From assembly GCA_019316985.1 (NCBI GenBank), contig CP079215.1:1426001-1490000 (forward strand): 64,000 nucleotides of DNA, read 5' to 3'. A model generated the notes under the pieces. That model did not search any database. It saw nothing but the letters and a program-made list of their open reading frames with translations, and was not told the DNA's origin. This document shows, in pieces, positions 1 through 9,242 of this stretch. The stretch's first letter is position 1, and every line of letters begins with the position of its first letter. The DNA comes from Paraniabella defluvii (GTDB lineage: Bacteria; Bacteroidota; Bacteroidia; Chitinophagales; Chitinophagaceae). Both the position numbers and the translations under genes were made by a program.

Positions 1-241
1 TATTGTCTGAAGCAAAATTGAGCGTAGTATCCCCGTTTTTTATTTCCCTGGTATGACAAAAATCACAGGTAACACCCAACCCTTTGTTATAGGTCAGCAT
101 CAGGCTATCCAGTTTTTCATCACTGATATCTTTTGGTAAAACCTTAAGATTGCGTTCCTGGGAAGAGCGGGTAGCAACAAAGCCCACCATGAGCAAGCAG
201 CTGATTCCCAGCATCACAAATGATAATTTTGTTTGAAGCAT
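1..241 (-). CDS. c-type cytochrome family protein (3' end outside window)
   Basis: The reading frame starts at the ATG at 241 and runs off the left edge after 80 codons without a stop. Residues 1-24 form a hydrophobic signal or anchor segment (LSFVMLGISCLLMVGFVAT). A charged region follows with the phrase NLKVLPKDISDEKLDSLM and then the haem-binding motif CDFCH near residue 60. This matches a small periplasmic cytochrome c family common in Bacteroidota, in which KVLPKDIS precedes a single CxxCH. The likely role is periplasmic electron transfer with one covalently attached haem; the partner cannot be read from the sequence. It is divergent from the KorB gene. Family confidence is good, the specific role is unknown. 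Confidence 0.75.
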   Translation of the reverse strand, partial: MLQTKLSFVMLGISCLLMVGFVATRSSQERNLKVLPKDISDEKLDSLMLTYNKGLGVTCDFCHTREIKNGDTTLNFASDN

Positions 242-306
242 CAGGCAATTTAAGTAAAAACAGTCATGCAATTGTCAAGCCTAACGTGAATCCCCTGCTA
301 AAATCT

Positions 307-314
307 TACCTTTG
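307..314 (+). promoter_or_regulatory. Bacteroidota -7 promoter element for korB
   Basis: TACCTTTG matches the TAnnTTTG consensus exactly and ends 20 bp before the ATG of the ferredoxin oxidoreductase beta subunit. It is the only such match in the short divergent gap. This is motif-level evidence only. Confidence 0.55.
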
Positions 315-334
315 CGCTCGATTTTAAAAATAAG

Positions 335-1357
335 ATGTCAGAAGTTTTAGCGCCCACATTAACAGCAAAAGATTTCGCTACAGACCAGGAGGTAAGGTGG
401 TGTCCCGGTTGCGGCGATTACTCCATATTAGCACAGGTTCAGCGTATTATGCCTGGCCTGGGTATTCCCAGGAAAATATAGTGTTCATATCGGGTATTGG
501 CTGCAGCAGCCGTTTCCCGTATTACATGAATACATACGGTATGCACTCTATTCACGGTCGTGCCACGGCTATTGCCAGCGGTTTAAAAGCTGCAAGACCA
601 GAATTAAGCGTGTGGATCGTAAGCGGCGATGGCGATAGCCTCAGTATTGGCGGTAATCATACCATTCACCTTTTAAGGCGTAATTTCGATGTTAATTTGT
701 TGGTTTTCAACAACCAGATTTACGGTTTAACCAAGGGGCAATACTCTCCTACTTCCGAAGAAAATAAGATAACCAAGTCAACTCCTTTTGGCAGTATCGA
801 CCATCCTTTCAACCCGGCAGCTTTGGCCCTGGGCGCTGACGCTACTTTTGTAGCCAGAACAATGGACCGTGATCCAAAGCATATGCAGGCAATGCTTTTA
901 AGAGCGAATGCCCATAAAGAGCTTCCTTTTTAGAGATTTACCAGAACTGTAATATCTTTAATGATGGGGCGTTTGAAATTTTCACTGAAAAAGTACCAAG
1001 CCTTCAGAAACCTTATTCCTGGAGCAAGGTAAGCCCCTGATATTTGGAGCAGAAGGCAACAAAGGTTTAAGACTGGACGGCTTTAAACCACAGGTAGTAA
1101 CCATCGGGGAAGGCTACAGCGCCGATGATCTCTGGATACACGACGAGCGGGATATTTACAAAGCACAGATTTTAACCCGCATTTTCGACGATCCTGCCAT
1201 TGAAGGGCATTTACCCAGACCGTTTGGTGTGTTTTACGAAACAGACAGGCCTTGTTACGAAGAAATGATGGCGCTTCAGCTCGAAGATGCTATTGCGCGT
1301 AAAGCCCCTGATCTGAACGCTTTATTAAGAGGCAAGGAAACCTGGACGGTTCAGTAA
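335..1357 (+). CDS. korB: 2-oxoacid (2-oxoglutarate):ferredoxin oxidoreductase, beta subunit (frameshifted)
   Basis: This is the thiamine-diphosphate-binding beta subunit that, with an alpha subunit, oxidatively decarboxylates a 2-oxoacid with CoA and reduces ferredoxin in the cytoplasm. The start ATG at 335 gives an N-terminus containing [16 protein letters not shown], the Fe-S/ThDP motif of the family. Next come [19 protein letters not shown] and the ThDP Mg-binding region [14 protein letters not shown], then the [17 protein letters not shown] block. The joined length of about 340 residues is normal. Three single-base shifts break it: near 476, where GIPR should run into ENIVFISG; near 917, in the HKGASFLE region; and near 1015, before [13 protein letters not shown]. 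The alpha subunit is not visible downstream. korB is the best symbol for 2-oxoglutarate forms, but pyruvate specificity cannot be excluded. Confidence 0.85.
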
Positions 1358-1366
1358 GCAGGTCGG

Positions 1367-1925
1367 TCAAAGTGTGTTATTCCTGTAGGCAGATAATTCA
1401 TGTAAATATTTATCTATTTTAAGCCTCCAGGTATTGATCTGGGAGGCATTGATGCCCATTTTAGTATCTGCTTTCATTTGTTTCAGTTCGAGCGCAAGAG
1501 CACTCATTTGGGTATCATAGATTTTACTAAACGTCTGTGAGGGATCTGATTCAAATGTGGCCTCTTCATAATTTTTCCTCATTCTCCTTGCATAGCATTC
1601 AAATAAGTCAAAATGCAATTGAAAAAACTTTAAGCTGATATTATTTTTTCTTTGCGGATGTATCCATGAAGCATTTTTGTCCATTACAGTAAAAACTTCG
1701 TATCTGATTTTTGAGGAAGACGCATTTTTTTATAGCTGGAAGGTAAAAGACAAAATATTTCACCGAAAAAGCCCGGTACATCGATTGGGGCTCCTTAAAA
1801 TCAGACCATTTCAATTTCCTGTCTTCCTGCCATTTTAATGTATCTGCAGGAACTTTATTTTGTGAGCTGGCATTAATCCATACCCCCATAAAAATAAGAA
1901 TTACGAAAAAATGTCTCATTAGCAT
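1367..1925 (-). CDS. secreted DUF922-like hypothetical protein (frameshifted)
   Basis: The N-terminus has a signal peptide (RHFFVILIFMGVWINASSQ). It is followed by LKWSDFKEPQS, the W-x-D-F phrase that opens DUF922-type domains, then a beta-rich stretch ending in SWI. The second half contains LKFFQLHFDLFECYARRMRKNY, which sits where DUF922 proteins have their HExxHF-like helix. Here only one His remains and the canonical pair is not obvious, so protease activity is doubtful. The reading frame breaks in a run of seven A near 1726; joining gives about 185 residues. It lies tail to tail with korB. Family assignment is by short motif resemblance only, and the function is unknown. Confidence 0.5.
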
Positions 1926-1992
1926 AGGTTTTGTAATATAGTTAGTTCAAAAGTATAGAAAATAAGCATTCTGAATTATTAACTTTACACAT

Positions 1993-2600
1993 ATGCTTCT
2001 CCGCATCCACCCAAAAGATCCACAGGAGCGCCTGATTAAACAGGTAGCAGAAACCCTGCGCAATGGCGGTATTATCGTGTACCCCACTGATACTATTTAT
2101 GGCTTGGGATGTGATATCTATCAAACCAAAGCCATTGAACAGATCTGCCGTATCAAGCAAATAGACCCCAAAAAGCACAGCTGTCTTTTGTGTGCTGCGA
2201 TCTGAGCCATTTGAGCGATTTCGCGAGGCAGATATCGAATACCACTTACCGGGTGTTAAAAGAGCACCTGCCGGGCCCTTATACTTTTATTTTACCCGCC
2301 AGTAAGCAGGTACCCAAAATACTGCAGAGTAAAAAAGATACCATAGGACTGCGCGTGCCGGATAATAAAATCACCCATGAGCTGGTTAAAGAGTTAGGTC
2401 ATCCTATTTTAAGTACGACGCTTCCCGGTGACTTTGTTGAAGACTATACGGATCCGGAAATTATCTACGAGAAGTATAAAAATCTGGTAGATATTGTTGT
2501 AGATGGGGGTATAGGAGGCAGTGAACCGTCTACTATTATTAATTGTGTTGATGATGCTTATGAAGTAATCAGGATGGGTGCAGGCGAATGGGAACAATAA
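1993..2600 (+). CDS. L-threonylcarbamoyladenylate synthase-type Sua5/YciO/YrdC protein (frameshifted)
   Basis: Sua5/YrdC/YciO proteins bind ATP and threonine; TsaC/Sua5 members make threonylcarbamoyl-AMP for the t6A37 modification of tRNA. The N-terminal half shows GGIIVYPTDTIYGLGCDIYQ, the family signature, followed by IKQIDPKKH, and the second half shows DLSHLSDFARQIS, HLPGPYTFILPAS and DTIGLRVPD. The joined length of about 203 residues fits the short YciO/YrdC form without the Sua5 C-terminal domain. A single-base shift near 2190, in the stretch that should read SFLCxDLSHL, splits it. The longer loop (KKH, AxKQVPKIL) is closer to YciO than to E. coli TsaC, so catalytic equivalence with TsaC is inferred. 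Confidence 0.8.
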
Positions 2601-2702
2601 CAGATTTAAAAAGACAAAAAACAAGCGCTTCCATAATGATCAGCTCCTCATTTTAACCGGGCTGGTATCCCCTACATTTTACCACATAAAACTTACTTGT
2701 AT

Positions 2703-3616
2703 ATGAAAAATTATAGCTCCCCTCTCATCCCGATGGCTTATATGCTCCTGGCAGGCTTGCTGTTTTTAACAGCCTGCTCTAATCCCCGCTATATTAATTC
2801 GCCATCCGTACACAATGCTGCATTTTTCAGGCAGCAGGGCGACTTTAAGGTCTCTGCAGCAGGGGCGGGTAATCCTGCCAAAATATTTTCAAGCATTGAC
2901 AATGAAGACAACGATGAATCGCTGGGACATTCTGCCGGATTTGACGGGCAGGTTGCGGTAGCGGTAACCAATCACTTCATGTTAACTGCCAGTGGCAATT
3001 ACCGGGACGAAAAAGACCACTATAAAGATGATGACCTGTCAAATATTGACAGGAAATCGGACGTCAGGTATAACCGGCATACGTTCGACTTCGGAGCTGG
3101 TTTTTTTACTGCAATGGGAAGAAGCGAAAAGTATTTTTAACGGGATTGTGGGAGTAGGTTTTGGTAAAATGTCTTCCACAGATGCAGTAACGCCCTTGAT
3201 GCCACCCGGTTCAGGCGTTATGAGGCCAATACCCTGAAATATTTCTTCCACCCTTCTTTCAATTTCTTTTTAACGATTACGTGCGCATGTCGGTAGCGCC
3301 AAGGTTTTCACTGCTCCGGCTCAACAATATTAAAACCAGTTATACCGAAGCGGAGGAGATCACTTTGGGATACAGGGATGCCCGCGAGCATACTTTTGGC
3401 CTTTTTGAGCCATCGGTGTTATTACAAACCGGGTTTAAGAACAATGACTGGCTAAAACTGGATTTTGGACTCAATTTCTCGACGGACCCGTTCACTACTT
3501 CAAAAAGTGACAATAGCGAGTACGGTGTTCCGGCTGAAACCAAAACCTATAATGTGCAGTCCCGCAACTTCCTGCTGTCAGTGGGCCTGTCGGTATATCC
3601 CGGCCGAAGAAAATAG
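2703..3616 (+). CDS. outer-membrane-type beta-barrel lipoprotein, hypothetical (frameshifted)
   Basis: The start at 2703 gives an N-terminus MKNYSSPLIP followed by a hydrophobic segment and a lipobox-like LLFLTAC, so it is probably a lipoprotein. The rest is rich in alternating hydrophobic residues with aromatic turns (GQVAVAVTNHFMLTASGNY; HTFDFGAGFF; LKLDFGLNFS; LLSVGLSVYPGRRK), as in outer-membrane beta barrels. Frame shifts near 3138 and 3240-3280 break it into three parts; joined length is about 304 residues. Its stop at 3616 directly abuts the stop of the convergent GH25 gene. I recognise the fold type but no named family. Confidence 0.6.
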
Positions 3617-4383
3617 CTATTTGATCAGCAGCATATTGAAGGCAATGATGTCGCCGTTGAACACATTAAAGTCTACTTTGGCATCAATACCATTCACATT
3701 CCCTTTATCATTATGCTGCCAGAAGGTCCAGGGCCGGTTGATACGGGGGCTTTTACGCTCATAATAATGAGCCACCCATAGCGGATATTCGTTAAACTCC
3801 GGTCCCATGTATTTTTCATAAAACCTGGCGTTGGTATAAATGATAGGCTTTACCCCGTAATGTGCTTCCACCTTATCAAGCCATGCCTGTATCCGGGCGC
3901 GAAATACATTTACCGGTAGTATGCCGGCCACTTCCGCATCTAATACAGGCGGTAAATCGCCGGTTTCAAGCTTTACGCGCGAAATAAAGTATTCAGCCTG
4001 TTGAACAGGATCCTGGCTGGGTAAAAAAAAATGGTAGGCTCCGCGGGGTACCTCATGCTTTTAGATTGCCGCCAGTTATACTTAAACTGTTTGTCGGTAA
4101 GCGATACGCCTTCTGTGGCTTTTATAAAAGCAAAATTGAGCTGTATGTTATCCACGTTCATTTCCTTAACGCCCCGCCAGGCTATTTTCTTCTGGTACCG
4201 CGAAACATCAATACCATGAATTGAAAATGCCACCGGCATATCTATTCCAAACGCTTCGTAGTGAACGAATTTTACTTTTTGCGAATTGATCCATTGAAGC
4301 AGGGCAATAACCAACGCAACGATAAAAACTGCTGAAACAATTAGTTGGATATTATTAAAATTGTATTTCTTTTTCCGGGGCAT
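3617..4383 (-). CDS. GH25 family lysozyme-like hydrolase with N-terminal membrane anchor (frameshifted)
   Basis: GH25 enzymes cleave the N-acetylmuramic acid to N-acetylglucosamine bond of peptidoglycan. After a charged MPRKKKYN tail and one transmembrane helix (about residues 12-34), the catalytic domain opens with HGIDVSRYQ, carrying the conserved Asp, and has NFAFIKATEG, KPIIYTNARFYEKY and WTFWQH, the typical GH25 strands. The start at 4383 is preferred over the in-frame ATG at 4404, because a -7 element overlaps the upstream codons. At least two frame shifts lie between 3930 and 4035, including an A/T run near 4030. Joined length is about 255 residues. It is likely anchored in the inner membrane and acts on cell wall. 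Confidence 0.8.
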
Positions 4384-4401
4384 GTAGGTAATGCGTGTGT
4401 A

Positions 4402-4409
4402 CAAATATA
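4402..4409 (-). promoter_or_regulatory. -7 promoter element for the GH25 gene
   Basis: On the minus strand the bases read TATATTTG, an exact TAnnTTTG match, ending 18 bp upstream of the ATG at 4383. It overlaps the alternative start at 4404, which argues for the shorter protein. Confidence 0.5.
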
Positions 4410-4464
4410 TTGCATGCTGTAGCCATTACCTGGCTATCAACAATTTTAACAAGGTAAAAAGGAA

Positions 4465-5094
4465 CTACAACTGGTTGTAATTGGTGCGAAACCCGTTTTT
4501 ACGGCTTTCAATTTCAAAGAGTTCGCTCTCTACGGTTGCAGGTTTGGTAATCTTTACCAAACCCGGCATGCCGATATAGTCGCGGGCAGAGCTATAGATA
4601 TAGTCAGATGAGTATTGAACCACTCTTTCCTTAACCGGTAAACTATGTATAAACTCCAGTTGTTCTGCCATGCTCTGCGGTACTTTCAGGTCTATTTGAG
4701 CGGTGGTTTTAATATCGCCCCAACACGATTGCCTGACGGGATCTTTTTCGAAGGCCACCGGTTTCTGAAAATGGCTTAAAAGCCAGGTATTTCTTTCGCT
4801 GGGATCGCCTTGTATTGCTTCCACTATCTTTCTACAGGTAAACACAACAAATTCATCTCTCAGATCTTTTAAAGAAATGTTTTCCAAAGATTGGCCGATA
4901 AAATATAACTTGTTTGACATCAGACACCATCCATATACTATCAAACCTTTGATGTCGATAAAATGATTCAGACTGTGTACTATTATCTGTTTATACATCG
5001 TTTTTGTAAAGATGTCCACAGTATCGATAGTCTCAAAGGTGAAGCAATAGCATCCATTGTCGCGAATAGTCATCATCTTGCTGTTGCGTTTCAT
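4465..5094 (-). CDS. REP-associated tyrosine transposase-like (RAYT/Y1) protein without HUH motif
   Basis: The layout follows Bacteroidota RAYT or IS200-like single-strand transposases. It has an N-terminal CYCFTFETID strand and a helix (YKQIIVHSLNHFIDIKGL), then GWCLMSNKLYFIGQS where active relatives have WCIMSNHxHLI. A helix LKDLRDEFVVFTCRKIVEAI follows, and the C-terminal YIYSSARDYIGMPGLVKI is highly typical of the family. The two metal-binding histidines of the HUH motif are replaced by K and Y, so DNA nicking is unlikely. The ORF is intact at 209 residues, which suggests retained, possibly repurposed function rather than simple decay. REP-like palindromes occur elsewhere in the window. 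Confidence 0.7.
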   Translation of the reverse strand: MKRNSKMMTIRDNGCYCFTFETIDTVDIFTKTMYKQIIVHSLNHFIDIKGLIVYGWCLMSNKLYFIGQSLENISLKDLRDEFVVFTCRKIVEAIQGDPSERNTWLLSHFQKPVAFEKDPVRQSCWGDIKTTAQIDLKVPQSMAEQLEFIHSLPVKERVVQYSSDYIYSSARDYIGMPGLVKITKPATVESELFEIESRKNGFRTNYNQL

Positions 5095-5158
5095 TATCTA
5101 ATGCAAATCCTATTCCAGTTTTTACAAAAAACAGCCTTTTAGCTCCTGCGTCTCATTT

Positions 5159-5938
5159 TTAGTCTCCTTTAAATACCGGCGCCCTTTTTTCCATAAATGC
5201 ACGCACGCCCTCCCGGCAATCCTGCGTTTGCAGCAACTCGCCAAACAGCCTGGCTTCGGCTGAATAACCGGTTTTATTGACGTCGTACGCCAGCTGGGCA
5301 GCCTTAACGGAAGCCGCAACAGCCAACGGAGCCCTGGTATTAACTATAGCCAGGATCGATCGGGCCTTGGTTATTAATTCACTTCTGTCCACCACGTGAT
5401 TCACCAGCCCGTAATTTAAATGCTGTCAGCGCATCAATCATGTTACCGGTAGCCAACAGCTCAATAGCCCTTCCTTTGCCTATTAGCTGGGTAAGGCGCT
5501 GCGTGCCGCCATACCCGGGCAATAGTCCCAGGTTCACTTCCGGCTGCCCAAATTTTGCGTTATCGCTGGCTACACGGAAATGGCAGGCCATTGCCAGCTC
5601 ACAACCGCCGCCCAGGGCATATCCGTTTACTGCAGCAGCGATGATCTTAGGGCTATTTTCAATTTTATCGAACACTAACTGGCCCCGGCGTGCCAGGGCT
5701 TCGCCCGATTGGGCATCCAGGCTGGTAAATTCGCTGATGTCGGCACCGGCTACAAAAGCTTTGTCCCCGCCCCGGTAATAATTGCCGACCTGATATCGGG
5801 CCGCTCAATAACCGCATCCACCAACCTGTCCAATTCATCAAATACCGATTTATTCAACGCATTAAGCTTGTCGGGCCGGTTAATAGTTATAACGGCAATA
5901 TGGTCCTGAACATCGAAAAGTAATACATCAGCTGGCAT
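5159..5938 (-). CDS. enoyl-CoA hydratase/isomerase family protein (frameshifted)
   Basis: Crotonase-fold enzymes hydrate or isomerise enoyl-CoA in the cytoplasm. The N-terminus DHIAVITINRPDKLNALN is typical. The oxyanion-hole region NGYALGGGCELAMACHFRVAS and the active-site region FGQPEVNLGLLPGYGGTQRL (Glu in PEVNLG, Gly-rich loop) are both present, as is the C-terminal REGVRAFMEKRAPVFKGD. Two single-base shifts, near 5755 and 5405, split it into three frames; joined length of about 260 residues is normal. It could be a short-chain enoyl-CoA hydratase (Crt/EchA/PaaF type), and the substrate cannot be chosen from sequence. No other beta-oxidation gene is adjacent. Confidence 0.85.
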
Positions 5939-6070
5939 AAGTATATTTTATAAGGTGAGCGTTAACAGATGAGTAAATTTATACAAAGCGGCTTAAAAAG
6001 CAGCAACCTATATATTACGTCGATTAATAAAAATAGTTTAGAGATCGGTTCATTGTATAAACAGCTCGTT

Positions 6071-6078
6071 TAATTTTG
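6071..6078 (+). promoter_or_regulatory. -7 promoter element for the TRIC-like gene
   Basis: TAATTTTG matches TAnnTTTG and lies directly before the first codons of the TRIC-like membrane protein, implying a very short or absent 5' leader. Confidence 0.45.
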
Positions 6079-6681
6079 CCGGGTGACTTTTTAACCGTCA
6101 TAACCTACCTGGGTATTTTTATGTTTGCGCTTGCCGGCGCCTTTAAGGCCCGTGGCGCCAAGCTCGATATATTTGGGGCCTGGTGGTAGCCTTTGTATCT
6201 GCTTATGGTGGTGGCACATTGCGCGACCTGCTGTTGGGAGTGCGCCCTTAACCTGGATCAACGACAACCTGGCTTTTGCACTAGTATTTGCCGGTACCGC
6301 CGTTACTTTTTAGTAAAAGACAAGGTGAACAACTTTAGAAGAACGATTTTTTTACAGATGCGATAGGTATTGGTCTTTTTACGGCTGTTGGCATAGAAGC
6401 GGCCATTCAAACAGGCACCAATAACCTGTACTCGCTAATTATGGGTATTATTACCGCTACTTTCGGGGATTGATTGCCGATATCTTTTGCGGGTACGCTC
6501 CGCTGTTGCTGCGTAAAGGAGAACTGTATGCAACAGCCTGCGCTGCCGGGGGCTTGCTTTTATATTAATCAACAAATACCTCAACTTCAATCGAAGTGTT
6601 GACCTGAGTATTTGTGTAATACTGGTGGTGGCGATACGCATTTATTCAAAACGCAAAAGGTTAATGTTGCCGGAGATATAA
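6076..6681 (+). CDS. trimeric intracellular cation channel (TRIC/YicG, UPF0126) family protein, heavily frameshifted
   Basis: Joined frames read FLTVITYLGIFMFALAGAF, KLDIFGALVVAFVSAYGGGT with LRDLLLG, then TDAIGIGLFTAVGIEAAIQ, IMGIITATFGGLIADI and the C-terminal helix ICVILVVAIRIYSKRKR. These are two UPF0126 repeats, each with the GGGxxRD or GGxxxD signature, giving about seven helices and 200 residues. Members are K+-permeable inner-membrane channels. Around five single-base shifts occur (near 6180, 6235, 6315, 6345 and 6468), the densest in the window. The start codon is unclear: the in-frame TTG at 6076 overlaps the -7 box, and the ATG at 6121 would delete half of helix 1. A lost base near 6083 is likely. 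Confidence 0.7.
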
Positions 6682-6708
6682 CCAAACAGCAGCCCGTTTC
6701 AAGCTGTG

Positions 6709-7331
6709 CTACTTAAATGCCGTAATATCCAGCACTTCTTCGCAAAAACCGTATTCTGCAATATCATTACTGCTTACAACAACCAGCCTCCCGAACAATG
6801 CTTTTTGATAAGCTGGTTATATAGTTCAATGCCTGCTACATCCAGGTTGGTGCAGGGCTCGTCCAGTAATACAAGAGGAGTATCCGACAACAGGCACTGC
6901 GCCAGTTTTACCCTTTGCTTCATGCCGCTGCTGTATTCATTTATTTTTTTATGACGGGCATGCGTCAGTTGCACTTCCTGCACCACAGCATTAACCGTCA
7001 TCTCATTTATAAAGGGCTTAAATGATTGGTGGAAAGTTAAAAACTCTGTCAGGGTAAATTCTTCTACCAGCTCGAGGTAAGGTGCACATAACGAAGTATA
7101 ATTGAAAATCTTTTCAACAGGAATGGAGGCGTTACTCAAAGAGTGGCTGCAGGAGCCTTCATTAATGGAAACGGCGCCACTAAGCACCTGCAACAGGGTA
7201 CTTTTACCACTTCCGTTAGGCCCGGTGATCGCATAATGCTTTCCGGGCTGAAATGTATAATTGAGACCACGGAAAATCCAGTCGCGGTTATAACGTTTAC
7301 CAGCATTATGCAATTGAATCGTCATCGCCAT
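6709..7331 (-). CDS. ABC transporter ATP-binding protein (frameshifted near 3' end)
   Basis: This is a cytoplasmic ATPase subunit that powers a transporter. It shows Walker A GPNGSGKST at about residues 36-44, a Q-loop region, the signature NEYSSGMKQRVKLAQ, Walker B PLVLLDEPC and a D-loop TNLD. A single-base shift near 6790 separates the last segment, VVVSSNDIAEYGFCEEVLDI; joined length of about 207 residues is short but normal for small exporter ATPases. The ATG at 7331 (or 7325) lies inside the 3' end of lpxA, so the two genes overlap by about 26 bp and are probably co-transcribed. No permease is adjacent, so the cargo is unknown. Confidence 0.85.
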
Positions 7332-8109
7332 TGGCTTTGCTGTACCGCTTGATGATCCCCGCGTACTTTCCTGGATAAAAGTGAGTATTTCGTCTCTTTC
7401 TTCGGTTACGGGAAACTCTTCCTCCAGTATCTGAACGGCCTGGGTAACATTTAATCCTTTATTATAAAGAACCCGGTATATATCCAGAATATGGTTGATT
7501 TGCTCGATGCTGTAGCCTCTCCGTTTTAAACCTACCGAGTTTACACCGGCATAGCTGAGGGCTGCCTTGCAGCCTTGATAAACGGGGAACATCCTTACTA
7601 ACCAGCGAACCACCGCTTATAAATGAGTGAGAACCAATCTTTACGAACTGGTGTACGGCAACCACGCCTCCGAATCCCACATAATCTCCCAGCACTACAT
7701 GCCCTGCTATCTGGGTGCTGTTACTCAGCGTACAATAGTTGCCAATAGCACAATCGTGACCTATATGACTGTAAGCCAGTATCCAGCAACCTTTTCCCAC
7801 TACAGTTTTCCATTTATCGCTGGTACCGCGGTGAATGGTAACGAATTCACGGATCACACAATCATCGCCAATCTCTACTGTTGTTTTTTCACCCGCATAC
7901 TTTTTATCCTGGGGCTCGGAACCAATAACAGAACCCGGAAAAATTTTACAGTTCTTCCCGATAGTGGTTCCCTCCTGTATGGTAACATTGGAGCCTATCC
8001 AGGTTCCTTCTCCTATTTCCACATTGGGATGAATAACTGTAAAAGGGTCTATTTTAACATTGGTCGCCACCTTAGCGTCCGGATGTATGTATGAGTTGAA
8101 ATGTATCAT
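7306..8109 (-). CDS. lpxA: acyl-ACP:UDP-N-acetylglucosamine O-acyltransferase LpxA (frameshifted)
   Basis: LpxA transfers a 3-hydroxyacyl group from ACP to UDP-GlcNAc, the first step of lipid A synthesis, as a cytoplasmic homotrimer. Left-handed beta-helix hexapeptides fill the first two thirds (DAKVATNVKIDPFTVIHPN; GKNCKIFPGSVIGSEPQD). The motif FVTIHRGT and the catalytic-His region AYSHIGHDCAIGNYC are both present, as is VAVHQFVKIGSHSFISGGS. The C-terminal helical part (LKRRGYSIEQINHILDIYR) lies in another frame after a shift near 7590, and a last shift near 7360 leads into IIKRYSKANGDDDSIA and a TAA at 7306. Joined length of about 267 residues is normal. Start at 8109 places the first hexapeptide correctly. 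Confidence 0.93.
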
Positions 8110-8279
8110 TAAAAAGCTGTAAAATTTTCTTTCTGCTGCTCGAACACTAATATTTGGGACATCACCGCCCAGGCGGCGTGCAAAATTAAAGATTTGATAA
8201 TATCCTGATACTATTTGGCCGATAAAGCCTCCAAATTTATAACTAATAGCCGTTAGTTGAATATTTTAGCAAACAATAT

Positions 8280-8287
8280 TATTTTTG
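8280..8287 (+). promoter_or_regulatory. -7 promoter element for the AraC gene
   Basis: TATTTTTG matches TAnnTTTG and ends 11 bp before the ATG at 8299. This supports that start over the in-frame TTG at 8257 and predicts an almost leaderless mRNA. Confidence 0.5.
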
Positions 8288-8298
8288 CACCTACTTTA

Positions 8299-9225
8299 AT
8301 GAGCAGGCAAGACGAAATAACGACGGTGAATGGTCTGTGGACACAAACATTAAATGGGTTACAACCTATTGTATGTAAAGAGCAACATATACCAGGGGCT
8401 GTAAATTATTCTATCAGGCGTTTTATGCGCGATGAAGAGAATAGTACAGAAGATATAGGTATTGTTAACTACGACTATAAAGGCAAAAGCAACGAACAGA
8501 ACGGAGTGAAGCTGAGATTTTGCGTGGCTGGAAATATGTATTGCAATACCGATGCCTGCCAGAAATGCACCTCGGGCAACGCCAAAAGCTGCGCACAAAG
8601 CGTGCCCTCCTACGATGTGGTGGCAGTTGATTACTCGGCGCCGCAACTCACCCAGTTTGCCAATAGCAAAGCCACCAGCTCTGCAACCGATTTGTTGCTT
8701 CGTTTTAACAAAAAAGATTCCTTTCAGAAAAATATACCCCTTTGCTGTAAAACACGTGGTGTAATTGAAGCGTTGGTCAATCATAAATATACAGGTAGCC
8801 TGGAAAATATTTATGTAAACGCGCAATTACAAATGCTGTTGCTGTATAGCATGGATTGGATCTCCGATAAAGAAGAAATTTTATCCTGCCGCTTTTTAAA
8901 CAGTGAGGTTGACCGTGAAAAAATAACCCTTGCCCGCGATATCCTGATCCAAAGCATTGGGCAGCCCATTACTATTAAGGAGCTCAGCCGCAAAGTGGCT
9001 ATGAATGAGTGCTACCTTAAGAAAGGGTTCAAAGAAATGTATGGCACTACCATCTTCGATTTTTACCAGAACCAGCGCATGGAGCACGCCAAATATCTTT
9101 TATATGAAAAAGGGCTGAACGTCACCGATGTTTCAATGATGCTCGGCTACTCCTCTATTTCTCACTTTAGCACCGCTTTTAAAAAACAAACAGGGCTAAA
9201 GCCCTGTGAGTTGTTACTGAGATAA
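8299..9225 (+). CDS. AraC/PchR-type transcriptional regulator with cysteine-rich N-terminal domain
   Basis: The C-terminal 100 residues are an AraC double helix-turn-helix: PITIKELSRKVAMNECYLKKG and FKEMYGTTIFDFYQNQRME, then LNVTDVSMMLGYSSISHFSTA with FKKQTGLKPCELL. The N-terminal 200 residues resemble PchR-like sensor domains. They include an unusual cluster, CVAGNMYCNTDACQKCTSG followed by KSCAQ, five cysteines within about 30 residues, and a further CC in PLCCKTRG. The gene is intact, unlike most neighbours. It is convergent with the MFS gene, with only about 17 bp between stops. Metal or redox sensing by the cysteines is inference. No target operon is obvious. Confidence 0.8.
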   Translation: MSRQDEITTVNGLWTQTLNGLQPIVCKEQHIPGAVNYSIRRFMRDEENSTEDIGIVNYDYKGKSNEQNGVKLRFCVAGNMYCNTDACQKCTSGNAKSCAQSVPSYDVVAVDYSAPQLTQFANSKATSSATDLLLRFNKKDSFQKNIPLCCKTRGVIEALVNHKYTGSLENIYVNAQLQMLLLYSMDWISDKEEILSCRFLNSEVDREKITLARDILIQSIGQPITIKELSRKVAMNECYLKKGFKEMYGTTIFDFYQNQRMEHAKYLLYEKGLNVTDVSMMLGYSSISHFSTAFKKQTGLKPCELLLR

Positions 9226-9242
9226 TATTTTACCTGTTTTTA

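Noticed and set aside
7627..8094. 155-codon plus-strand ORF
   Set aside because: Exact antisense shadow of lpxA, which has clear hexapeptide and active-site motifs on the other strand.
8359..8826. 155-codon minus-strand ORF
   Set aside because: Antisense shadow of the intact AraC gene; no motif of its own.
9191..9206. Terminator hairpin CAGGGCTAAAGCCCTG
   Set aside because: It lies inside the AraC coding sequence near its end and has no T tract directly after it.
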